Positions 8,410 to 17,591 are shown, counted from the first letter of the stretch. The stretch: 64,000 bases of DNA from ZC4RG35 sp041747855 (GCA_041747855.1 JBGTEJ010000048.1:20938-84937), one strand, 5' to 3'. Notes: generated from the letters alone by a model not told the origin. Numbers and translations: made by a program.

Positions 8410-9708
8410 TCAAGCAGTCTTGTCGCGCACCGGCATCCGGCTCACCCCGCCCAGAACCACTCCTGCGATGGGGAGGGTGAGGATCAGCCCGTTGAGACCG
8501 TCCTCGTCGGCTATTCCCAAGGCTGCAAGGAACCCGAGACCAGCGCAAACCAGGAGGACCGCGACGACAGGTCGCCACCATGGAGGAGCGGGACGCTGAT
8601 CGCGGGCAGGGCGCTCCCAACGACCGAAAATAAGGGCCAGGCCGATGGTGAGGACGATCAGGACGGTGAACCATACCGGTCTGGTCCACCACCAAATCGG
8701 GGTGAGGGGTTCGATCCCGAAACCAAAACCACCCATCAGCATCCCGATGGCTATGACGATCACCATGGCTGTGAGGTGCCAAAGATAGAGAGTCATTATC
8801 AGGCTGCTGACCGCCACCACAAAGGTCCACGGCCGGAGCCTCCTCATCCACCTTGCCAGGTAGGGCTCAGCCAGAAGCACGAGACCAGCCTGGAACATGC
8901 CAAGGAAGGCGAGAGTCACGCGGGGTGGATACGAGTTCGTGATCTGGGCGGTGTCGAGGCCCACCATCGCCACCGGGTACGGGCCCAGTCGGACCAGGAG
9001 AAACGTCGCCAGCAGACCGACGGCGGCCAGCGCTAAACGTCGAGGCTTCCCTTGGAACCATCCATCACACCAGGCGTATCCCAACTGATGGACTGTTCCC
9101 CAAACAAAGACGTAGTTGAGGAAACCGGCCCAGATGATCCCCTCAGAGATCGAGAGATAGTCGCAAAGCCCGGCGAGGGCCGTTCCGGCGATGATCGTCC
9201 ACCACCCGAACCTCTCCCACAGCGCCAGGAAGACCGGCGCAAGGGTGACGATCACAACATAAGCGGCGAGGAACCAGGTGGGGACGAGGGCGGCACGGGA
9301 ACCGAGTTGGAGGATGTTCCAGTCGAGACCGGCTCGAAGTGCGATCCATCCTCCCACCATCCAGACCACCAGCAACGGGATCACCGGAAGAATGAGACGT
9401 CTCAGACGGGCCCTCAACCACGACCCGTAGGGTTCACCGCTGCGCCGAGCCGATCTCCATGAAAGAGCGTTCGAGTACCCGCCGACGAAGAAGAAGATGG
9501 GCATGACCTGAAGCACCCAGGTGAGCGGATGGGTCCAGGAGGCCAGTTCCAGCAGGTGGCCAGCGTGGATTTCACCGTCCTGGATCGTCACCGCCGCCAT
9601 GAGCCAGTGACCGAATATCACGACCATGATGGAAGCCACCCGCATCAGGTCGACCACGCGGTTCCTGTTCTCGGGTGTCTCCTCGGCGAGACGACGAAAG
9701 GTCGCCAT
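8410..9708 (-). CDS. acyltransferase 3 family membrane protein
   Basis: 432 residues and about ten membrane helices. The family hallmarks are an N-terminal RVVDLMRVASIMVVIFGHW containing the R-x10-H pair, FFFVGGYSNALSW, a cytosolic RRLILPVIP segment, and the WHLTAMV helix near residue 300. Members transfer acetyl or other acyl groups onto glycans, peptidoglycan or lipids at the membrane (OafA/YrhL type). The acceptor is unknown here. It is probably co-transcribed with the downstream MFS exporter, so the pair could modify and export a small molecule, but that is inference. Confidence 0.85.
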   Translation of the reverse strand: MATFRRLAEETPENRNRVVDLMRVASIMVVIFGHWLMAAVTIQDGEIHAGHLLELASWTHPLTWVLQVMPIFFFVGGYSNALSWRSARRSGEPYGSWLRARLRRLILPVIPLLVVWMVGGWIALRAGLDWNILQLGSRAALVPTWFLAAYVVIVTLAPVFLALWERFGWWTIIAGTALAGLCDYLSISEGIIWAGFLNYVFVWGTVHQLGYAWCDGWFQGKPRRLALAAVGLLATFLLVRLGPYPVAMVGLDTAQITNSYPPRVTLAFLGMFQAGLVLLAEPYLARWMRRLRPWTFVVAVSSLIMTLYLWHLTAMVIVIAIGMLMGGFGFGIEPLTPIWWWTRPVWFTVLIVLTIGLALIFGRWERPARDQRPAPPWWRPVVAVLLVCAGLGFLAALGIADEDGLNGLILTLPIAGVVLGGVSRMPVRDKTA

Positions 9709-9779
9709 GTAACTGATGGGAGCGATTGTGGCAGGTGACGTGGGCCAAGTCTGGTTGGTGGCCCCTACCCTGTGAAGCG

Positions 9780-10700
9780 ATGACCGATGTTGCAGTCGTA
9801 GGGTCGATCAACCACGACCTAACGATCATGACCGAGCGTCACCCGCTGCCCGGGGAAACCGTCCTTGGACTCGAGCACTTCTCCGGCGGTGGTGGCAAGG
9901 GCGCCAACCAGGCGGTAGCTGCCGCCCGACTCGGTGGGTCTGTGTCGATGGTGGGTAGGGTTGGTGACGACGACCATGGAGCAAGCCTCCGCTCCTCACT
10001 GACCAGGGAGGGCATCGACACCTCCCATGTCGTAGTCGACCCTGTGTCTCCAACAGGACTGGCGTTGATAACTGTCGACTCGGCCGCCGAAAACACGATC
10101 GTGGTCAGCCCTGGGGCAAACTCACGGGTCGACGTCGCCCAGATAGAGACTTCGAGACATCTACTTGCTTCAGCGCGGGTGGTTCTCTGCCAGCTAGAGA
10201 TACCCATCGAAGCTGTCGCCGCGGCTGCGGGCCTGGCCGATGGCATCTTCTGCCTGAATCCAGCCCCTGGAAGGGAGCTCCCCCAAGAGCTCCTCGACCG
10301 GGTGGATGTCCTCATCCCGAACCTGACCGAACTCGCCAGGATCACGGGATTGGCCGTATCCGACGCCCGGTCCGCCCTTAGCTCTGCCCGGCAGATCGAA
10401 GGCCCCGGAGCGGTGGTAGTGACACTCGGTTCGGAGGGCGCCCTGGTAGTCGATGGTGACCGGGGGTATCACATCGCGGCCCCTCAAATCTCCGCAGTCG
10501 ATACGACCGGTGCCGGTGACGCCTTCTGCGGTGCCCTTGCAGTTGCACTGGCCGGTGGTCAGCCTCTGATCGAGGCCGTCCAATGGGCGATGGTCGCTGG
10601 AGCCCTGGCCACGACATCTATCGGGGCCCAAACTTCGATGCCCACCACCGAACAGGTCGAAGTCTTCATCACGACAAATGGCCTCCCAGCGCTGACCTGA
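9780..10700 (+). CDS. rbsK: ribokinase (PfkB family)
   Basis: 306 residues from the ATG at 9780, the usual ribokinase length. An upstream in-frame extension has no family similarity. Motifs visible: VVGSINHDLT at the N-terminus, the first PfkB signature GGGGKGANQAVAAARLGG (about residues 37-54), and the catalytic second signature DTTGAGDAFCGALA (about 241-254) with Asp as base. It phosphorylates D-ribose to ribose 5-phosphate in the cytosol. The stop overlaps the proposed start of the nucleoside hydrolase gene, which would supply ribose, so pathway and operon agree. Confidence 0.92.
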   Translation: MTDVAVVGSINHDLTIMTERHPLPGETVLGLEHFSGGGGKGANQAVAAARLGGSVSMVGRVGDDDHGASLRSSLTREGIDTSHVVVDPVSPTGLALITVDSAAENTIVVSPGANSRVDVAQIETSRHLLASARVVLCQLEIPIEAVAAAAGLADGIFCLNPAPGRELPQELLDRVDVLIPNLTELARITGLAVSDARSALSSARQIEGPGAVVVTLGSEGALVVDGDRGYHIAAPQISAVDTTGAGDAFCGALAVALAGGQPLIEAVQWAMVAGALATTSIGAQTSMPTTEQVEVFITTNGLPALT

Positions 10701-11656
10701 AAGTCAGCCGCTACGATCCCCGCATCGCCAGACCGATAGTCATAGACACCGACCCCGGCCAGGACGACGCCGTCGCCATCCTGGCGGCACTGGCGTCCCC
10801 CGATGAACTGGAAGTGCTCGCGATCACGGCGGTCGCTGGCAACGTCCCAATCGACCGGACGGTCATCAACAGCCTGGCCCTCGTCGAACTGGCGGGGAGA
10901 CCAGACATCCCCGTTTACCGCGGTGCCAGCCGACCGATGGTGAACCGGCTTCGCACCGCCGAGTACGTCCATGGGCCGACCGGTCTGGACGGTGCCAACT
11001 TGCCCCCACCCTCACTCAACGAATCGCCGGGCCACGCCGTTGACCGGATCATCGAGATCATCATGAGCGTCGACGACGTCACCCTGTGCACGCTGGGACC
11101 ACTTACCAACATCGGTCTCGCCCTGGTGATGGAGCCGGCGATCGCCCCCCGGGTCAGAGAACTGGTGATGATGGGAGGCGGCTTCTTCGAAGGGGGAAAC
11201 ACCACTCCGGCCGCCGAATTCAACGTCCTGGTCGACCCCCACGCAGCGCACCTCGTGTTCACCAGCGGAATCCCCATCACCATGATGCCCCTGGATGTGA
11301 CTCACAAGGCTCTCGCCACACCGGAACGACTACAAAGGTTCAAGGACCTGGGCACCCGCGCAGGTGACTCGGTCTTCGGAATGCTCGACTTTTACGACCG
11401 ATGGGACACAGAGAAGTACGGGACCGCCGGGGCGCCGGTCCATGACGCCACGGTGACCGCTTTCCTCCTCGAGCCGGAGATTTTCGGTGGAAGGTCAGTC
11501 CATGTCGAGATCGACATCGGGCCTGGGCCCGCCCACGGGATGACCGTGGTCGACTGGTGGGGCGTGACTGGGAAGGACCCCAATGCGGTGGTGATCAACC
11601 AGATCGATTCCGATCGCTTCTACGAGCTATTGGTCGACCGGATAGGTCGGCTCTGA
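10697..11656 (+). CDS. inosine-uridine preferring nucleoside hydrolase family
   Basis: The hallmark DTDPGQDDAVAIL (about residues 17-29) supplies the Asp cluster that binds calcium, and LGPLTNIGLAL, MGGGFFEGGN, AEFNVLVDPHAA and HDATVTAFLL follow in the expected order. The enzyme splits ribonucleosides to base and ribose. Start choice is difficult. The only near-cognate codon between the ribokinase stop and the conserved core is CTG at 10697, which forms a CTGA overlap with that stop. The first in-frame ATG is at 10583 and would give a 118-base overlap and an unrelated 38-residue extension. The length from CTG (319 aa) fits the family. Confidence 0.88.
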   Translation: MKVSRYDPRIARPIVIDTDPGQDDAVAILAALASPDELEVLAITAVAGNVPIDRTVINSLALVELAGRPDIPVYRGASRPMVNRLRTAEYVHGPTGLDGANLPPPSLNESPGHAVDRIIEIIMSVDDVTLCTLGPLTNIGLALVMEPAIAPRVRELVMMGGGFFEGGNTTPAAEFNVLVDPHAAHLVFTSGIPITMMPLDVTHKALATPERLQRFKDLGTRAGDSVFGMLDFYDRWDTEKYGTAGAPVHDATVTAFLLEPEIFGGRSVHVEIDIGPGPAHGMTVVDWWGVTGKDPNAVVINQIDSDRFYELLVDRIGRL

Positions 11657-11668
11657 AAGGATGGTCCG

Positions 11669-13546
11669 ATGAAACCTGCTGACCTGACGCGGTTGCGTCA
11701 GCCCGGAAGCCTCGCTCTGGACCCATCGGGATCGAGGATGGCTTTCGTCGTGAGCATCCCCGATGTCGAGGAGGACGCTTACCTGAGGTCGATCTGGATT
11801 GTGGATGGCGAGGACGTCCGGCAGTTCACGTCAGGCCCCAGAGACTCGATGCCCAAGTGGTCACCCGACGGAAAACGGATGGCTTTTCTCCGATCCCCTG
11901 AAGACGGCAAACCAGCCCAGGTCGCCGTGATACCGGTCGATGGCGGCGAGGCGAAGGTGATCACCGAGTTCGAGTTCGGGGTCGAGGCTGTGGAATGGTC
12001 GCCGGACGGCTCATGGCTGGCCCTGACGGCGGTGACTCCCACTTCGGACTGGGAAGATGCCGACGAAGAGGAACGCAAGCGCCGCCCCCGTCGGATCACC
12101 AATGTGCCATACCGTTTCGACAACATTGGCTGGAGGGACGATCGGCGTCGTCATATCTGGCTCGTCGACCCATCGGGTTCGGCAGAAGCTCGTTGTCTCA
12201 CTCCCGGGGAGTTCGATGAAACCCTTCCCAGCTGGTCTCCGGACGGCAGGAAGGTCGCCTACCTGACCGACCGCGACCCAGCCCGTGGTCTCATGTCAGG
12301 AAACGATGTGATGGTTGTCGACGTCGCATCCGGGGACCAAGAGATGGTGGTGTCGCGCGGATTTTGGATGCTGCCGTCCTATAGACCGGACGGGGTCCTC
12401 CATCTCCTCGGTGACCCGTCCCTCGACTTTCCCCTGCTCTACACCTTGCACCGGGTCGAAGATGACGGCTCCACGACCTCGCTGACCGGGCATCTCGACC
12501 GCAGTTCGGTCTCCTCCGGTGGTCCTGCCTTCGTCTGCTGGGAAGGGACGACGGCCATTGTCGCCCTCGAAGACTCGGGCAAGCTGGGATTGGTCAGCGT
12601 GAGCCCCGAGGGCGCGGTCTCCACCCTCATCGAGGAACAATTGACCGTCACGAGCGCAGATGCAGCGGGTGGTCGTGTCGTTTACACCGCTACGTCCTGG
12701 GACAATCCCGGGGAGGTATATGAGGTCGGACGTGACTCTCCGATCTCCAATCTGAATACCGAGGACCTCGATCTGGTCGAGCCCCATCACCTCAGGGTGA
12801 TCTCAGACAGCAACGAGATAGACGTCTGGGTCTTGCTACCCGAGGGCGATGGGCCGGTCCCACTCCTTCTCAACATCCACGGCGGGCCGGCAACCCAGTA
12901 CGGGTTCGGATTCTTCGACGAGTTCCAGGTCTACGCCTCGGCAGGCTATGGCGTTGTCGCCTGCAACCCTCGGGGTTCGTCCGGTCGTGGCCTCGACTTT
13001 CTCAGGGCGGTGATCGGTGACGGTTGGGGGGTGGTCGACATGGCAGACATTCGGGCTGCGGTCGACGCGGCTCTGGAGCGTTTTCCAAGGCTCGACCCGG
13101 GGAGAATGGGGATCATGGGCGGCTCCTATGGCGGTTTCATGACGGCCTGGATGATCGCCCACGAGGACCGATGGCGGTCGGCGATAGCTGAGAGGGCGCT
13201 GACCAATTTCGCAAGCTTCGCCGGCACATCGGACATCGGTGGAACCTTCCCGTACCTGTACACCCGGGCTCAATACCCGGACTGGGAGACTTGGTGGGCG
13301 AAGAGTCCACTCGCGTATGCCCACAGAGTGACAACCCCGACCCTCGTCCTTCACTCGGAGAACGACTTTCGCTGTCCTATCGAACAGGGCGAGCAGTACT
13401 TCATGGCGTTGCTCCGGAACGGGACTCCGGCCGAGATGGTCAGATTTCCGGGTGAGGGCCACGAGTTGAGCCGGAGCGGCAAGCCCAGACATCGGATGGA
13501 ACGCTTCGAAATTGTCCTCGATTGGCAGGCACGGCACCTGACCTGA
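11669..13546 (+). CDS. S9 family prolyl-oligopeptidase-type peptidase
   Basis: 625 residues. The first two thirds form a WD40/TolB-like beta-propeller with repeated WSPDG motifs (KWSPDGKRMAF, EWSPDGSWLAL, SWSPDGRKVAY). The C-terminal alpha/beta-hydrolase domain carries the nucleophile in MGGSYGGFMTAW (Ser near 486), an Asp in HSENDFRCP (near 563) and the His in GEGHELSRSG (near 597). The family includes acylaminoacyl-peptidases and dipeptidyl-peptidase-like enzymes that trim short peptides. No signal peptide is present, so it is cytosolic. The ATG is preceded by AAGGATGG and sits 12 bases after the nucleoside hydrolase stop, so it is probably in that operon. Confidence 0.9.
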   Translation: MKPADLTRLRQPGSLALDPSGSRMAFVVSIPDVEEDAYLRSIWIVDGEDVRQFTSGPRDSMPKWSPDGKRMAFLRSPEDGKPAQVAVIPVDGGEAKVITEFEFGVEAVEWSPDGSWLALTAVTPTSDWEDADEEERKRRPRRITNVPYRFDNIGWRDDRRRHIWLVDPSGSAEARCLTPGEFDETLPSWSPDGRKVAYLTDRDPARGLMSGNDVMVVDVASGDQEMVVSRGFWMLPSYRPDGVLHLLGDPSLDFPLLYTLHRVEDDGSTTSLTGHLDRSSVSSGGPAFVCWEGTTAIVALEDSGKLGLVSVSPEGAVSTLIEEQLTVTSADAAGGRVVYTATSWDNPGEVYEVGRDSPISNLNTEDLDLVEPHHLRVISDSNEIDVWVLLPEGDGPVPLLLNIHGGPATQYGFGFFDEFQVYASAGYGVVACNPRGSSGRGLDFLRAVIGDGWGVVDMADIRAAVDAALERFPRLDPGRMGIMGGSYGGFMTAWMIAHEDRWRSAIAERALTNFASFAGTSDIGGTFPYLYTRAQYPDWETWWAKSPLAYAHRVTTPTLVLHSENDFRCPIEQGEQYFMALLRNGTPAEMVRFPGEGHELSRSGKPRHRMERFEIVLDWQARHLT

Positions 13547-13585
13547 CTTGAGCTCCGCTGGCGATTGGCAGTGGACTCGGCAAGC

Positions 13586-14245
13586 TCAAAGGAGTTCGAG
13601 GTCGACCACCACTGCGGAATGGTCGCTCCCCCTGATTCGCTCCACGCTCGCAGCCACACCTCGCAAATGGCTGCCGAAGACATGATCGATGCGTAGCAAT
13701 CGGATCCCAGGACCCCAGGTGCGGGCTGGGCGCTCGCCCTTCCCCGCTGAGGCGTCTACCACCAGGTCGTCCCATCGGCCAGCGAGCCGCTTATAGACCT
13801 CCCAGGCAGGTGACGCGTTCATGTCGCCTGCCACCAGTTGCGGTTCATCCTCAGGCAACGAGTGGCTCCAGGACAGGAGCGAGTCGACCTGCTGTCTGCG
13901 TTTCTCACGGTTGATCGACCATCTGCCAAAGATCGGGTCGTTGATGTGTGTCGCAGCGAGATGGACAGGTGTGCCGTCGAGATCGATCTCGGCCCGTCCG
14001 CCTCTCCACTGCGGCTCGGGCCAGAACCGTCCCTTGTAATGGCTGGCGATCCCCCATCCGCTATACCCCGGATCGGGGCTGAGAAAATGGTGTTCGTAGT
14101 ACGCCCGGGCCACCTCGGCCGCTTCGGGGGTCATTTCCACCGTCACGAGCAAATCAGGGTCGACGATATTGAGCACCCTGGCAAAGTCGTCGACATCGAC
14201 GAACCGGGTGAAGAGATTCGCAGACATCAATCGGACGGTGGACAC
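13586..14245 (-). CDS. endonuclease/exonuclease/phosphatase family protein
   Basis: 219 residues of the EEP (DNase I-like) fold. It starts with RLMSANLF (conserved Asn), has HLAATHIND, LVAGDMNASP (the DxN catalytic pair) and the C-terminal RIRGSDHSAVVVDLEL with the catalytic SDH. The usual metal-binding Glu appears as VEMTPE. Substrates in the family range from nucleic acids to phosphoinositides and sphingomyelin, and none can be assigned. The GTG start is seven bases beyond the stop of the rhomboid gene, suggesting co-transcription. The protein lacks a signal peptide. Confidence 0.85.
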   Translation of the reverse strand: MSTVRLMSANLFTRFVDVDDFARVLNIVDPDLLVTVEMTPEAAEVARAYYEHHFLSPDPGYSGWGIASHYKGRFWPEPQWRGGRAEIDLDGTPVHLAATHINDPIFGRWSINREKRRQQVDSLLSWSHSLPEDEPQLVAGDMNASPAWEVYKRLAGRWDDLVVDASAGKGERPARTWGPGIRLLRIDHVFGSHLRGVAASVERIRGSDHSAVVVDLELL

Positions 14246-14252
14246 CTCGAAG

Positions 14253-14954
14253 TCAGCCGACCCGACGGAGCAAGGACCGTCGGAAAGGCAGTGTGACTAG
14301 CAGCCCGAAGAGGAATCCTCCGACATGGGCTTCCCAGGCGATGTTGCCGCCAGCTAGTCCGAACTGGAGGATGAACCAGAGTCCCAGGAAGATCCCGGCG
14401 GGTATCGGCAGGAGTATCCACCCGAGCAGGGTCACCACCCGGTGTGTCGGATACAAGACCGCATATGCCCCCAATACTGCCGCGATGGCTCCTGAGGCCC
14501 CGACGAGGGGGACAGTGGATTCCGGGTTGAGGAAGACGAAGGCCAATGTTGCCGCGATCCCACCCAGGATGTAGAAGAGGAAGAACCTGACGTGACCGTA
14601 AGCCTCTTCGACGTTGTTCCCGAAGATCCATAGGAACCACATATTGAAGGCCAGATGACCAAGTCCACCATGGAGGAACATCGATGTCAGGGCTGCCAGA
14701 AACGGGTTCTTGTCGGGGAACAATGGCTGGGACGGTTCACTGGAGCAGACCTGGTCGACTACCTCGGAGAGGCTCAAAGGCTGGCCCGTAGTGATCTCAC
14801 AGCTGATAACCGCACTCCGGAAGAGAAACTCCTGGGCGTCTTCGGGAGTGTCATGACTCTGGAACACGAAGAAGACGATCCCGCAGGCAGCGATGAAGCA
14901 ATACTTCACCCACGGGATGATCCGGACCGGGTTGATGTCCCTGAGGGGAAACAC
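14253..14954 (-). CDS. rhomboid family intramembrane serine protease
   Basis: 233 residues with six or seven hydrophobic helices. The catalytic serine is in LVGASGAIAAVLGAY, the His partner in WEAHVGGFLFGLL, and the supporting HGGLGHLAFNMWFLWIFG motif of the second helix (H and N) is complete. Rhomboids cut single-pass membrane proteins within the bilayer. The loop after the first helix is long and polar and contains two cysteines (ISCEITTG, QVCSSEP). It starts with GTG at 14954 and is followed closely by the EEP gene. The substrate is unknown. Confidence 0.92.
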   Translation of the reverse strand: MFPLRDINPVRIIPWVKYCFIAACGIVFFVFQSHDTPEDAQEFLFRSAVISCEITTGQPLSLSEVVDQVCSSEPSQPLFPDKNPFLAALTSMFLHGGLGHLAFNMWFLWIFGNNVEEAYGHVRFFLFYILGGIAATLAFVFLNPESTVPLVGASGAIAAVLGAYAVLYPTHRVVTLLGWILLPIPAGIFLGLWFILQFGLAGGNIAWEAHVGGFLFGLLVTLPFRRSLLRRVG

Positions 14955-15020
14955 AGAAGAATCCTAAGTGGCCCTGGAACAACGACAAGGTTTCTTCACG
15001 ATCGCCTCACTGGTCGAGCT

Positions 15021-17135
15021 TCAACTGTTGAGGATGACAACCGGACAGGGAGCTGTCCTGATGATCTGTTCCACCCTCGGGCCGAGGTAGAGCCGGCGGC
15101 TGCCGGCCCGCACGCTGGTGCCCATGACCATGAGGTCGGCGTTGGTCGCCTGGACCGCTTCAAGAATGCCCGACTCGACATCGATCGCCTCGAGCACGAA
15201 GGTCTCGATCTGCTGCCCGAGCTGAGCTGCCACGGTTTCGAGCTCCTCGGTGACGTCACCACCCAGCGCGTAACGGCTGGTCGGCACCCGGGTGGACACC
15301 ACGACGTGGACCCCGGTGACCACAGAATCGGAACCGGCCACCGCAAGGGCGAGATCAGCAGCGTTGCGCGAGCTCGTGCTCCCGCTTATCGGCACCAGGA
15401 TCCGGTTTGGTTTCCATCCGGAGGGAACGTCATCGCCCCTGATCACGAGTGTCGGACAGCGGGACAGTTTGATCAGGTCGTCGATGACCCGCCCGAATAT
15501 CTCCTGGTCACTGTCGGCCAGGGCGGGAGTGCCTATGACCAGTAAGTCGTAGTCGGCTTCAGCCTCCCGGAGGATGTGGTCGACCGGCTCGTCACCTGAG
15601 ATCGCTCTCGTCGTAGTGGATCCCTTGTCGAAGAGGCGACTCACTTCGTCCAAGTACCTATTGGCCATCGACTTCTGTCCGTTCGAGTAGACGGCAATGA
15701 GGCTCGTGGATATATCGCCACTCCGGGCTAGTCGTGCAACGAGTGCGGCCTGAATGGTCTGGGTCCCGGCAAGATGTTCTCTGGGTCGGACGGGGACGAG
15801 GATCCGTCTGATGCCCGCGGCGAAGCTCCTGGCCAGGATCTCTTCTTTGACGAGCCGTTGTTTCTCCTCCTCCCCTGGCTCCACGCGGGCCAGGAAGTAC
15901 TTGATGGCAAACGGTGCCATGAGGGATGTGACCACAGCCATGACCACGATGATCGAGAACATCTCCTGACTGAGGATGCCGAGGGAGAGGCCGATCGTGG
16001 CGACGATGATCTCGACCGCCCCGCGTGCGTTCAGCCCGGCCCCGTAAGCAAGTGACGACCAGTGGTCTTGCTTGGAGAGGTAGCGGGCGCCCAGGTAAGC
16101 ACCAACTACCTTGCCGAAAGTGGCAACTGCGATCACCGCAATCGTGATCAGCAGTAGGTCTGGTTCGAGGATCGCCCGAATGTTGACTTTGAGTCCGGCA
16201 ACAGCAAAGAAAATTGGGGCGAACACAGCGAGAGTGATGCTCTCTAGCTTCCGAACCGTGTCCGATGGCATCCTCGGCAGACGTCCAAAAAGGATCCCGA
16301 TGGCGAAGGCGCCAATGACCGGCTCGAGGTTCATCGCCTGGCTGAAGCCACCCCACGCGAATGCAAGAACGACGACCAGTGTGAGTACGAAGTCAGGCCC
16401 GCGAAACCGATCCTGGACGAGCGTGAGGCCCTTGTCCACCAGGAAGCGGCCAACGCTGGCGGTGGCGAGAACGAACAGGGCGACCATCCCCACGGTCTGA
16501 ACCACGGTCCCGGTACTCAGAGCTTCGGCGCCAGCGAGGGCGGTAACCAGACCCAGGAGAGTCCATCCGGTGATGTCATCGATCATTCCAGCGGCGAGAA
16601 CGGTCTGTCCGAACTCTCTTCGCATAAGGTCAAGGTCCATCAGGATTTTTGCCAACACCGGAATGGCGGAAATCGACAGAGCAGTTGCAAGGAAGAGCGC
16701 GAAAATTGTCCGTTGCGCGGGGTCGGCGAGAACCAACTCGGGGAGCATGAATCCCAGTACCAAGCCTGACGCGAAAGGAACGATCAGTCCACCGACGGCG
16801 ATGCCGGCGGCGACACCTATCCGACGGCGGATCAGGCCGAGGTCGGTCTCCAGGCCGGTGACAACTAGAAGCAGCATTACACCAACCAGGGCCACGACTT
16901 CGAGCATGTAGCCCTGGACGGCTGTCTGTGGGACGATCCAGCGTCCGATGACGGGCACCAAGCCGGAGAGCAGCGACGGCCCGAGAATCACTCCAGCGAG
17001 GATCTCACCGACGACAGTTGGCTGTCTGAACCGGGTGGCAATCCCACCGAAGAGTCGTGCCGCGAAAAGCAGGGCGGCGATCTGCACAACCAGCTGTAGC
17101 ACTTCGTTGTGCGAGGCGGCGCTAAACGGCTCCAC
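15021..17135 (-). CDS. CPA2-type cation:proton antiporter fused to two universal stress domains
   Basis: 704 residues. The N-terminal about 410 residues form a KefB/NapA-like antiporter of about 12 helices, with RQPTVVGEILAGVILGPSLL, the paired polar motif region GMIDDITGW (the Asp-Asp transport site) and GLNARGAVEIIVATIGL. Two USP domains follow (about 430-560 and 570-704). Both have ATP-loop features, for instance LVPVRPRE, GTPALADSDQE and MGTSVRAGSRRLYLG. It probably exports K+ or Na+ in exchange for protons. The GTG start has GGGAGGAGAG just upstream, and the leader contains a c-di-AMP riboswitch, which fits potassium homeostasis. Confidence 0.9.
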   Translation of the reverse strand: MEPFSAASHNEVLQLVVQIAALLFAARLFGGIATRFRQPTVVGEILAGVILGPSLLSGLVPVIGRWIVPQTAVQGYMLEVVALVGVMLLLVVTGLETDLGLIRRRIGVAAGIAVGGLIVPFASGLVLGFMLPELVLADPAQRTIFALFLATALSISAIPVLAKILMDLDLMRREFGQTVLAAGMIDDITGWTLLGLVTALAGAEALSTGTVVQTVGMVALFVLATASVGRFLVDKGLTLVQDRFRGPDFVLTLVVVLAFAWGGFSQAMNLEPVIGAFAIGILFGRLPRMPSDTVRKLESITLAVFAPIFFAVAGLKVNIRAILEPDLLLITIAVIAVATFGKVVGAYLGARYLSKQDHWSSLAYGAGLNARGAVEIIVATIGLSLGILSQEMFSIIVVMAVVTSLMAPFAIKYFLARVEPGEEEKQRLVKEEILARSFAAGIRRILVPVRPREHLAGTQTIQAALVARLARSGDISTSLIAVYSNGQKSMANRYLDEVSRLFDKGSTTTRAISGDEPVDHILREAEADYDLLVIGTPALADSDQEIFGRVIDDLIKLSRCPTLVIRGDDVPSGWKPNRILVPISGSTSSRNAADLALAVAGSDSVVTGVHVVVSTRVPTSRYALGGDVTEELETVAAQLGQQIETFVLEAIDVESGILEAVQATNADLMVMGTSVRAGSRRLYLGPRVEQIIRTAPCPVVILNS

Positions 17136-17150
17136 TGCTCTCCTCCCTCT

Positions 17151-17262
17151 GTGCCTACGGGGTTAGCTGCCGGGCTCGGGCTGGAAGGTGCCCTACCCGG
17201 CTTTCGCCGGGATTCGCCCCGTTGTCGGGTCCCCCGTCCCGATCACTCGGGTTCGGCGTCAC
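17151..17262 (-). promoter_or_regulatory. c-di-AMP riboswitch (ydaO/yuaA type)
   Basis: Read on the minus strand, the leader of the antiporter contains the conserved blocks of the actinobacterial ydaO motif in order: GGGGCGAATC, a GC-rich hairpin (CCGGCGAAAGCCGG), GTAGGGCACCTTCC, GCCCGAGCCCGGCAGCTAAC and the closing GTAGGCAC. The 5' strand GTGACGCC near 17262 can pair with GGCAC near 17151 to form P1. The aptamer ends only about six bases before the ribosome binding site. In the family c-di-AMP binding turns the downstream gene off. The assignment is by motif recall without a covariance search. Confidence 0.8.
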
Positions 17263-17405
17263 GGAATCGTACCCGTTCGTGAGCAAACATCAGACGCCAA
17301 CACGCTACGACCCTTCCGCCGGGCCTAGCCTCCCTGCCAGAGCGCGGTGCCACACAGGCGGCCGCCTCGTGTTCGTCAGCGACACCGATGCTGTAGGGTT
17401 ATCAG
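17263..17405. other. divergent upstream region of the antiporter and a small charged protein
   Basis: 143 bases between the riboswitch and the GTG at 17406, which must hold the promoter of the antiporter mRNA on the minus strand. No confident -35/-10 pair was found by eye. GTAGGG at 17393-17398 serves as the likely ribosome binding site of the plus-strand gene. Confidence 0.3.
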
Positions 17406-17591
17406 GTGTCAACAGAACCGATCCAGCCGGAAACTGACGAAGAGCGATCCAAAAGGCACGAGCGGGAGCGGATCGAGGCCAACGAGCGCTACGAAAGCGA
17501 ACGCAAAGAGGCCGCGAGCAAGCATGACCGGGAACGTCTCGAAGCCCGGGATGTCCGCGAACAGGATCGTCGCAAAGACGACAACACTTAG
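17406..17591 (+). CDS. small highly charged protein, 61 aa
   Basis: A GTG-started frame preceded by GTAGGG seven bases upstream. The product is almost entirely Glu, Arg, Lys and Asp (EERSKRHERERIEANERYESERKEA and so on, in short heptad-like steps) and would form one long charged helix. It lacks any hydrophobic segment and matches no family that can be named. It is plausible as a real gene because the composition is consistent through its whole length, but low-complexity frames of this type can be spurious. Confidence 0.5.
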   Translation: MSTEPIQPETDEERSKRHERERIEANERYESERKEAASKHDRERLEARDVREQDRRKDDNT

